Source: Candidatus Hodarchaeota archaeon (GTDB lineage Archaea; Asgardarchaeota; Heimdallarchaeia; Hodarchaeales; Hodarchaeaceae). From it: 24,809 nt of DNA. This document shows positions 8,353 through 14,422 of the stretch, in pieces. The position numbers and the translations under genes were made by a program. The stretch spans positions 1 through 24,809 of the forward strand of contig JAEOSR010000052.1 in NCBI GenBank assembly GCA_016840285.1, read 5' to 3'. The notes below the pieces were generated by a model. It made no database searches. It was given only the letters and a program-made list of their open reading frames with translations, and was not told the DNA's origin. Numbering within the stretch: the first letter of the stretch is position 1; every line of letters begins with the position of its first letter.

Positions 8353-9249
8353 TTAAAGCTTCTTATAATATTCTAATCTTATTTTTGTCGCAATAATTAT
8401 TTTTCTTAGTTTAGAAACAACCGCTCTTTGTGATAGTACTTGGTAATTTATTCTTTTAATCTCATTTAGAATGTCCTCATAGACACGTGATGCGACCTTT
8501 ACTGTATATGCTCCAGCGGGAGGCAATTCTTCAATACCTTGATCTGCTGTACGATAAAAAGCCTTCGCACGTCTGGATTCAAGACGAATGATTACTTTTA
8601 AGTTCTCCTTTACAGTATCGCCAGCGAGGTCTAATGCTGAAACTCCATATAACTCTCGTGTTTCCTCAGGAAGATAGATTCTTCCCTTATTATAATCCTC
8701 TTTTATATCTCGGAGGATATTTGTTAATTGCATGGCTTTCCCTAGATCAGCTGCTCGTGCTAAGGTTAGTGGAGTAGGATTGTCTATAAAAATGTGTGTC
8801 ATCATTAAACCGACTGTACTTGCGACACGGTACATATACAAATCTAGCTCCTCATCTGTTTTGTATTCCTGTTTATCTAGATCCATTCGTACGCCTTCAA
8901 TAAGATCATGAATATACTTCACAGGGATCTTATGTCGACATAGAGTGTCACCAAAAGCATAAAGTATCGGATCGGATGATATATACCCTTGTTCTAATTT
9001 ACCAACAGTTATTTTTAGATTATCAAGTAATAAATTAATGTCTTCTTTTGTTGTACCTTCAGGCGCCTCATCAACAATATCATCTGTCATTCTACAAAAC
9101 GCATACAATGCTGCAACACTTTTTCTCTGTCGTGCTGGTAAAAATCTGGATGCAAAGTAAAAAGATTTGCTATGAATCTCCATCCACCCCAAACACCATT
9201 GGTAACTCTCCTCAAGAGAAAAAAATACTGTTTTGAATTTAAAATCCAT
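8353..9249 (-). CDS. crtB: Phytoene synthase (squalene/phytoene synthase family)
   Basis: With the start chosen here the protein has 298 residues, normal for CrtB. It contains both Asp-rich, Mg-diphosphate binding motifs: DDIVD at 56-60 within ALYAFCRMTDDIVDE, and RDIKEDYNKGRIYLP at 180-194. YRVASTVG near 140 is also typical. The enzyme condenses two geranylgeranyl diphosphates to phytoene, the first committed step of carotenoid synthesis, and supplies substrate to CrtI. The frame stays open up to a TTG at 9369, with ATG codons at 9333 and 9297, but those extra 40 residues have no family similarity that I recognise. The ATG at 9249 places the conserved SLEESYQWC segment close to the N terminus. 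No ribosome binding site precedes 9249, so the start is uncertain. No crtE, blh or rhodopsin gene is in the window. Confidence 0.9.
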   Translation of the reverse strand: MDFKFKTVFFSLEESYQWCLGWMEIHSKSFYFASRFLPARQRKSVAALYAFCRMTDDIVDEAPEGTTKEDINLLLDNLKITVGKLEQGYISSDPILYAFGDTLCRHKIPVKYIHDLIEGVRMDLDKQEYKTDEELDLYMYRVASTVGLMMTHIFIDNPTPLTLARAADLGKAMQLTNILRDIKEDYNKGRIYLPEETRELYGVSALDLAGDTVKENLKVIIRLESRRAKAFYRTADQGIEELPPAGAYTVKVASRVYEDILNEIKRINYQVLSQRAVVSKLRKIIIATKIRLEYYKKL

Positions 9250-9355
9250 GTTAGGAGGAAATAAATTCCAGCTCGCTATTATTTTTGACGAATACATAGT
9301 AATCCATATTCCTCTTAGTGTTATGTACCCCATTGATGAAATGTTTCTTAAATAC

Positions 9356-9445
9356 TCAATAGGTGACAAAGCGATTCTTAAAGCGAAACTTTTCCATTTT
9401 AAGTAAAACCTCTAGAATTTTCCTATCAATTTCATCATGTTTCAT
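9356..9445 (-). pseudogene. Possible truncated HTH regulator or leader ORF upstream of crtB
   Basis: A 29-codon frame begins at an ATG preceded by GGAGGG with spacing of six, one of the best ribosome binding sites in the window. It reads MKHDEIDRKILEVLLKMEKF and then nine more residues before TGA. DEIDRKILEVLLK resembles the first helix of Lrp/AsnC-type helix-turn-helix proteins. After the TGA the same frame stays open for 34 codons and stops in a TAA one base before the crtB ATG. It overlaps the extended crtB frame. It may be a decayed regulator, an upstream ORF controlling crtB, or, less likely, the true crtB start joined by a frameshift. Confidence 0.35.
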
Positions 9446-9510
9446 GAAGTACCCTCCATAAATTGTTCATTTACGTCTTATCACTATTATCGAAGTAAAA
9501 GTAAATTATA

Positions 9511-9531
9511 CACTTCTTAAATTATTAAGTG
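9511..9531. promoter_or_regulatory. 21-base imperfect palindrome, candidate operator
   Basis: The outer arms CACTT and AAGTG pair perfectly, and 8 of 10 base pairs around the central A are complementary. It lies 66-86 bases upstream of the ribosome-bound ATG at 9445 on the minus strand. The size and symmetry fit a dimeric HTH regulator. Confidence 0.4.
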
Positions 9532-9567
9532 GATTCTAATTAACTGAATGTTGTCTTTGATAGAGTT

Positions 9568-9604
9568 TACTCAAATCAAATTGAGTATTGAGAATACAGC
9601 TCAA
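9568..9604. promoter_or_regulatory. Paired inverted repeats with TTGAG/CTCAA half sites
   Basis: TACTCAA-N6-TTGAGTA (9568-9587) is a perfect 7-base inverted repeat. It is followed immediately by TTGAG-N7-CTCAA (9588-9604). Four half sites thus occupy 37 bases, an arrangement typical of cooperative repressor or activator binding, in the spacer between crtB and the plus-strand operon. Confidence 0.4.
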
Positions 9605-9826
9605 ATATAGATTTCAATCTGATTTGACATTTAATTCGAAAATCAAAAGAGATTAGATATAAGGAAAATTAACAAATAATCATTTTTAATCAAATGTATT
9701 GTACTTAATCATTTTTAAAATCTGATCTTTTACGTCTAAACGAAGAATAGGATAGTATCTCAATCCAAATCCAAACGAAGATCGTGGATTATCACAAATG
9801 AACCAAAAGGAGAAACAAGAATAACA

Positions 9827-10186
9827 ATGCCCCACATCGTCTTAAATGGTATATTTGCTATAGAAAGCATTTTTACTGAATTAAAACCTATCTTTTTAAA
9901 GGATGACACAGGAATCCTAAAAACAACTACCCAATTTATTTCAAGAAACAAGAAATCTATTTTGATTGATTCTTTAAGCATTGAAGGAAGAACTAAGTAT
10001 AATTTCTTTACTTTGATTAATGAGCGATCAGGTGGAGTTGTTATTCGTATTTACCCTGGACATGAAATCAAAAAAACTCAAGGAGTAAAGAAAATTTTAG
10101 TGGAGATAGCGAAGCAGATATTGAGAATTGAGCCAAACTTAATTATTGGAAAAACAAATCTTAAGGAATTGCTAGAAAATTCTTGA
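9827..10186 (+). CDS. Conserved-looking 119-aa protein, function unknown
   Basis: This is a soluble, mixed alpha/beta protein with no signal peptide or membrane segment. It opens with MPHIVLNGIFAIESIF and alternates short hydrophobic strands (SILIDSLSI, NFFTLI, GVVIRIYP) with charged turns. It ends in an amphipathic helix (VKKILVEIAKQILRI) and GKTNLKELL. I do not recognise a named family. It is first in a plus-strand run followed after 49 bases by the HxxxH membrane protein and then by the SDR oxidoreductase, so these are probably co-transcribed. Its position across a symmetrical control region from crtB suggests a link with carotenoid synthesis. That link is inferred from context only. Confidence 0.65.
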   Translation: MPHIVLNGIFAIESIFTELKPIFLKDDTGILKTTTQFISRNKKSILIDSLSIEGRTKYNFFTLINERSGGVVIRIYPGHEIKKTQGVKKILVEIAKQILRIEPNLIIGKTNLKELLENS

Positions 10187-10235
10187 TTTAAGTGAGCTAA
10201 ATAATGGCTATTATAATTCCAAAGAATGGATTCTC

Positions 10236-10958
10236 ATGGACACTACAGAATTAAGTAAAAATATACAGGATTTAAAGGCTTTATTAGAAACAGGAGCATT
10301 AAATCGGAAAAGTCATTGGAAAAAATATCGAATGGCAGTAAAGTATGCACGAAAAGGCCAAATAACAGCTGAGGAAAGAGATGCTTTAGGAAAAATTGAT
10401 GGACTCTTTTTCGATAGCTGGAATGTCCCAAAATTTTCAATTAAAGTTGGTACAATACTATTATCAGCTGGTGTTCTTATTCTAGAAAGTCTTTACTTCT
10501 TAACTTTTTTCTTTTCTCTGGATTTTTGGTTTAGTATTATTTTATATTTTTTAATCAGTCTTATGAACTTTATACTTTCTCACAGCCTAATTCATTGGCT
10601 AGTTGGTTTTCCCTTGGGAATTACCTTTCAAAATTACTTCATTTTCAGATCCACATTTCGCAAAACAAAGTTCTTGTCATGGTCACCTATAGCGAAAATT
10701 CCTATTTTTGGAATAAAATATAATTTAAGTTCCTTTTTATCCGTTCCTAAATGGAAAAGATCTCTTATGTTTGTGTCTGCTCCGATTTTTTCATGGATTT
10801 GGTTCTTATTGAACTTTATAGCTCTAACTATCTTCTATAGCGATCAAATTCTTATCCTACAGTTATTAGGAATAATTATATTAGCAATATTCGTATTTTC
10901 TCAAGTGATTGGATTTTTATTTTATGGTGATTACTGGAAAGCGCGTCAAGATTATTAA
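10236..10958 (+). CDS. Polytopic membrane protein with HxxxH motif, function unknown
   Basis: The 240-residue protein has a charged N-terminal cytoplasmic part (residues 1-68, rich in Lys, Arg and Glu, probably helical), followed by about five hydrophobic helices. The helix ending SHSLIHWLVGFPLGITFQ contains His-x3-His with the spacing of the HExxH site of site-2 (M50) metalloproteases, but Glu is replaced by Ser. The C terminus reads GDYWKARQDY. An inactive M50-like fold is possible but unproven, and it may simply be an unknown membrane family. It lies 49 bases after the 119-aa gene and 12 bases before the SDR gene, so an operon is likely. Confidence 0.65.
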   Translation: MDTTELSKNIQDLKALLETGALNRKSHWKKYRMAVKYARKGQITAEERDALGKIDGLFFDSWNVPKFSIKVGTILLSAGVLILESLYFLTFFFSLDFWFSIILYFLISLMNFILSHSLIHWLVGFPLGITFQNYFIFRSTFRKTKFLSWSPIAKIPIFGIKYNLSSFLSVPKWKRSLMFVSAPIFSWIWFLLNFIALTIFYSDQILILQLLGIIILAIFVFSQVIGFLFYGDYWKARQDY

Positions 10959-10970
10959 AATCATCTTTAA

Positions 10971-12470
10971 ATGAGAAGATTTACATTGAAACAAAAAGAA
11001 GTACTTGTACTTGGAGGTACAGGCTACATAGGTTCTAGACTAGTGCCAAGACTGCTAAAAAAGGGATATATTGTACGAGTGGGATTTAGGACAAGACACA
11101 AACTTAAAATGCGATTGTGGAGTCATCATAGAAATCTAAGAACAATAAATCTGAATGTTTTCGATATTGAATCCTTAAAAGAAGCCATGAAAGAAGCTTC
11201 CTCGGTTTATTATTTGGTCCATTCAATGGAGGGAAAAGTAAAAGATTTTATTAAATCAGATAGAATTGCAGCACAGAATACAATAATTGCTGCTGAAAAT
11301 GCAGAAATTAAGAGAATCATTTATCTAGGAGGATTAGGGGACGAGAAAGAAAAATTAAGTAAGCATCTACAGTCTCGCATCGAAGTTTCTAGAATACTGA
11401 ATTCTTGTTCAATACCAGTGACAACATTACGGGCAGCAATTATTATTGGAAGCGGAAGTGCAGCCTTTGAAATGATGAGGTATCTAGTCAATCGATTACC
11501 AATTATGATTACACCCAGCTGGCTTAGAACTAAGAATCAACCAATAGCTATACGTAATGTTCTTAAGTATCTAACTGACTGTTTAGAAATACCAGAAACT
11601 GTTGGTGAAGTTTTTGATATTGGTGGTCCAGATATTATCACTTATAAACAATTCATGGAAAGCTATGTAGAAATTATGGAATTACCAAAACGTTTAATTT
11701 TTCCTATCCCTTTTTTCACGCCCAACTTGAGTTCATATTGGATTAGGCTGATTACAGGCATTCATTCATCTTTAGCTCGTCCATTAATAGATGGAATGAA
11801 GAATGAGGTTGTGTGTCATGATTTTAGGATACGAGAATTAATACCACAAAAATTAATAAACCATAAACAAGCAATTCGATTAGTATTAAACCCTCAACAG
11901 TACCTCATGTACGGAAGTCTTTCTAGATATGATGATTTACCTGCTGAGTGGCATATTCCAGGAGATCCTCCTTGGTCTGGGGGATTAGTATTCCAAGATC
12001 ATCGTAAAGTTGTTTTAATGGGTTTTTCCTATGATTTGTGGGAGAAATTACTTCAGATTGAAAAATCCAATAATTTACGAATTATTTCATACTTATGTAA
12101 ATTTGGTGCTTTTCTGGATGGGATTTTCAAAGGTTTTAATGTAAAGGGAAAAATGAATAAGAATTCTTTGTATATTCAGAATATAATTCCAGAGAGAGAA
12201 TTGACATTACATACAGATGTCATCTTACCTGGTTATATTATCCTAAGATACCGTTTAAGACGTATAAATAAGAGAAAAATTGAACTTCATCAAATTTTTC
12301 GGATAATCCCAAAAGGCCTTATTGGAATAACTTATTGGCTCGCATTCCAGCCTTTCTTTAATAGAATCTCGAAAAAGATACTAGAAGAAGTATGTAGGAA
12401 TATTCAAGGAAAGTCTCTTACATATCATCAAGTGCATTCTACTCCCAAGCCTTACTATGCACCAACTTGA
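10971..12470 (+). CDS. NAD(P)-binding SDR/epimerase with C-terminal DUF2867-like domain
   Basis: This is a 499-residue, two-part protein. The N-terminal 300 residues form an atypical/extended short-chain dehydrogenase with the nucleotide-binding GGTGYIG at 15-21, YYLVHSME near 80-87 and IYLGGLGD near 117-124. The remaining ~190 residues resemble the DUF2867 domain appended to such proteins (DLPAEWHIPGDPPWSGG and later LTLHTDVILPGYIILRYRLRR). In bacteria, SDR-DUF2867 proteins are often encoded beside TspO-like, photolyase or carotenoid genes. The substrate is not established as far as I know. It starts 12 bases after the membrane protein gene without a clear ribosome binding site, suggesting coupled translation. 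The TspO-like gene follows. A reductive role on an isoprenoid or quinone-like substrate is inference. Confidence 0.8.
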   Translation: MRRFTLKQKEVLVLGGTGYIGSRLVPRLLKKGYIVRVGFRTRHKLKMRLWSHHRNLRTINLNVFDIESLKEAMKEASSVYYLVHSMEGKVKDFIKSDRIAAQNTIIAAENAEIKRIIYLGGLGDEKEKLSKHLQSRIEVSRILNSCSIPVTTLRAAIIIGSGSAAFEMMRYLVNRLPIMITPSWLRTKNQPIAIRNVLKYLTDCLEIPETVGEVFDIGGPDIITYKQFMESYVEIMELPKRLIFPIPFFTPNLSSYWIRLITGIHSSLARPLIDGMKNEVVCHDFRIRELIPQKLINHKQAIRLVLNPQQYLMYGSLSRYDDLPAEWHIPGDPPWSGGLVFQDHRKVVLMGFSYDLWEKLLQIEKSNNLRIISYLCKFGAFLDGIFKGFNVKGKMNKNSLYIQNIIPERELTLHTDVILPGYIILRYRLRRINKRKIELHQIFRIIPKGLIGITYWLAFQPFFNRISKKILEEVCRNIQGKSLTYHQVHSTPKPYYAPT

Positions 12471-12505
12471 CAAATTAAGAAGTAACAACGCTGAAGAAGA
12501 ATAGT

Positions 12506-12526
12506 GTCGTAAAAGACTGGATTAAC
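12506..12526 (+). repeat. 3' motif copy 2
   Basis: GTCGTAAAAGACTGGATTAA lies 36 bases after the stop of the SDR gene on the sense strand. It and its flanks match the copy at 1296 at about 23 of 30 aligned bases. Read as codons it would give VKDWIN, whereas copy 1 gives TKGWIN. Confidence 0.5.
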
Positions 12527-12655
12527 ACCTTAAATGATTTTCAATAGGATAGAGATTTGTTACTCAAAAATCAAAGAACTCATTATAATGTAAATTTTAG
12601 AACTACTGATTAGTGAATAAGTAATTCTAGAATCACAAAGATAGGCGAATGGTTA

Positions 12656-13435
12656 ATGTCCATTACGAAACAAAAGCAATTGTTGATTTTTGGTAATATA
12701 TTGAGTTTTATCCTAACTATCGTGATAAATTCTTTAGCAAACATTCTTCCTTTAAATGGAAAAACAACTGGAGAAATCAGTGACTCTTTTCCTAACTTGT
12801 TTGTACCCGCTGGGTATGTTTTTAGTATTTGGGGTCTGATTTACATTCTATTAACAATTTTTACGGTTTCCCAAGCCCTCCCCAAGTATAGAGAAGGGAA
12901 TGTTGTAGAAAAAATCTCCTATTTCTTTATTATAAGTAATCTGGCCAATTCAACTTGGATCGTATTTTGGCATTTTGAAATAGTGATCGCTTCCTTATTG
13001 GTTATGCTGATACTCCTTGCTTCTTTAATACTGATCTATACCCGATTAGAAGTTGGAAAGAGGCCTGTGAGTCGAAAGGTTAAGATTACTTCTCATATCC
13101 CATTTAGTGTTTACCTAGGATGGATAACCGTTGCAACTGTTGCAAATATCACAGCCTTGCTTGTATCAATAAACTGGGATGGTTTTGGTATAAGCGAAGC
13201 CATCTGGACTGCAATTGTAATAAGTGTTGCAACATTAATTACGCTAGTTCTCATATTTACACGTAGAGACTATGCATACGCTCTTGTTCCTGTCTGGGCT
13301 TTTATAGGAATTGCATTAAAGCAGTTTAATAATCAAAGTGATGTTGTTTTTATTTCTCTTATAGCAGCGGGCATTTTAATCATAGGAATGCTAGCTAGAG
13401 TTGCCATGGATTATTTCATGACAAGATCTAGTTAA
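12656..13435 (+). CDS. TspO/MBR (tryptophan-rich sensory protein, CrtK)-like membrane protein
   Basis: This is a 259-residue protein with about seven helices and little extramembrane sequence. NLFVPAGYVFSIWGLIYILL near residues 47-66 matches the P-x-G-x-VF-x-x-W element of TspO/MBR proteins. Later segments (NLANSTWIVFWHF, PFSVYLGWITVATVANITA, TRRDYAYALVPVWAFIGI) fit the extended group annotated as tryptophan-rich sensory proteins, which is longer than the five-helix TspO of about 160 residues. TspO/CrtK binds porphyrins in bacteria and modulates carotenoid gene expression in Rhodobacter. The ligand here is unknown. The ATG has only a weak purine-rich stretch upstream (AGATAGG). It lies 185 bases after the SDR gene, so it could have its own promoter. 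Confidence 0.75.
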   Translation: MSITKQKQLLIFGNILSFILTIVINSLANILPLNGKTTGEISDSFPNLFVPAGYVFSIWGLIYILLTIFTVSQALPKYREGNVVEKISYFFIISNLANSTWIVFWHFEIVIASLLVMLILLASLILIYTRLEVGKRPVSRKVKITSHIPFSVYLGWITVATVANITALLVSINWDGFGISEAIWTAIVISVATLITLVLIFTRRDYAYALVPVWAFIGIALKQFNNQSDVVFISLIAAGILIIGMLARVAMDYFMTRSS

Positions 13436-13444
13436 TTCCTTTCA

Positions 13445-13469
13445 TTTTTTTCCCATTATGTTTGGGAAA
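13445..13469. terminator. Hairpin with T-tract between convergent genes
   Basis: TTTCCCA (13449-13455) and TGGGAAA (13463-13469) form a perfect 7-base stem with a 7-base loop, overlapping a T7 run at 13445-13451. It sits between the ends of the TspO-like gene and the PH-like gene and could stop transcription in either direction. Confidence 0.5.
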
Positions 13470-13511
13470 CTAGGGAAAGAAAACGTTTGGTTTTAGATGC
13501 ATATTTCATGT

Positions 13512-13988
13512 TTAACTTAGCTTCTCTTTACAAATTTTCATGATTTCTTCTGGGTGTTGTGTAGAGAATACAACTTCCCTAACTAAGCCTTTTCTCAAAA
13601 GAATTGCAATCCTTTTATGTTCTAGAAAATTAAACATGACTCGATACCTTCTTCTTATCATTCTGAAATGAATCCCTGCTCCTCCAATTCTCCACATGGA
13701 AATATCATCAAAGTAAATCTCTTCGAATTCTTCCCAACGGATTGTACGTTTAAAAATTCCAAATCTAAGACAAATAAGGTGAGATGTTATCTGGATAGCA
13801 AGTGTTCGATAATTCAAAGAATAGAAAAGGAAAAATAGGAACAAAAGGAACGAAACGAGTGAAAAAAGATTATTTTTTCCGATAAATAATATAATAGATA
13901 AAATAATGAATAGGAGGGTAAGAAAAATAAATAGTCCTTCTGTTTTATGAGATATAACTTTTTCTTCAAATAGAATTTCATTGGACAT
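13512..13988 (-). CDS. Membrane-anchored PH-like domain protein
   Basis: The 158-residue protein has two adjacent hydrophobic helices (about residues 18-36 and 40-58) joined by a tight turn, then a soluble domain of about 95 residues. That domain opens with RTLAIQITSHLICLRFGIFKRTIRWEEFEEIYFDD. The two-helix hairpin, the strand pattern and the I-x-W-E-E-F-E segment are typical of bacterial/archaeal PH-like (bPH/YdbS-type) membrane proteins. The specific ligand is unknown. The ATG at 13988 follows about ten bases after TTGAGAAAA, a weak ribosome binding site. It is transcribed alone, convergent with the TspO-like gene. Confidence 0.65.
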   Translation of the reverse strand: MSNEILFEEKVISHKTEGLFIFLTLLFIILSIILFIGKNNLFSLVSFLLFLFFLFYSLNYRTLAIQITSHLICLRFGIFKRTIRWEEFEEIYFDDISMWRIGGAGIHFRMIRRRYRVMFNFLEHKRIAILLRKGLVREVVFSTQHPEEIMKICKEKLS

Positions 13989-14422
13989 TTTTTCTCAATC
14001 CTGCTGATGTCTTTATTTCTTCAACATCTCGACCCTATAATAACGAAATGTGGTATACTGGTTGATTACGTCTTAGTCATACCTTTATTTAAATTTATTA
14101 AGTAAAAATGTCTTTACTCGGAAAATTATATCTGGAAAATTTATTTTACCTAACCAGATTTGAGATGTCTCGAATGATGAGTAAGTCACATTTGGGGAGT
14201 AATGACGGAGCTGACCCATAAGCATTTAACTTCAGAGTCAAGTGTCTTTCTATGCAAACCACCACGTCCTATTCTCTTAGAAAAATCACTCTGTCATTAA
14301 TTTTTATCTTATTTTATGTAAAACTATGGCTGGTTTGACGATAGTAGAATATTGGAAAAGATTATTATTTCCAGAACTTTTTTATGACTTACCTTCCTCT
14401 TCACTAAATTATTGGTGAAATT
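13989..14422. other. Gene-poor divergent spacer
   Basis: No gene is supported. A 37-codon frame at about 14108-14221 has no recognisable similarity and is probably chance. An AT-rich box (TTTATTTAAATTTATT, about 14088-14103) may be a promoter for one of the flanking divergent genes. GGCTGGTTT at 14329 matches part of the 3' motif but lacks its first half. Confidence 0.35.

Larger units (their letters stand above)
9446..9826. other. Divergent control region between crtB and the 119-aa operon
   Basis: No plausible gene is present. The stretch is AT-rich and holds the inverted repeats listed separately (9511-9531, 9568-9604) and the shared element at 9553-9575. AAGGAGAAA at about 9806-9814 precedes the ATG at 9827 and may serve as its ribosome binding site. 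Confidence 0.5.

Noticed and set aside
9249..9369. N-terminal extension of CrtB to the TTG at 9369
   Set aside because: The added 40 residues are not part of the phytoene synthase fold and the region overlaps the HTH-like ORF, although an upstream start cannot be excluded.
14174..14213. Possible C/D-box guide RNA (ATGATGA ... CTGA)
   Set aside because: The boxes are only about 35 bases apart, too close for the usual 50-60 base archaeal sRNA, and internal C'/D' boxes are not convincing. Other TGATGA occurrences lacked a CTGA partner.
14108..14221. 37-codon frame in the 13989-14422 spacer, ending GSNDGADP
   Set aside because: No ribosome binding site and no recognised similarity.
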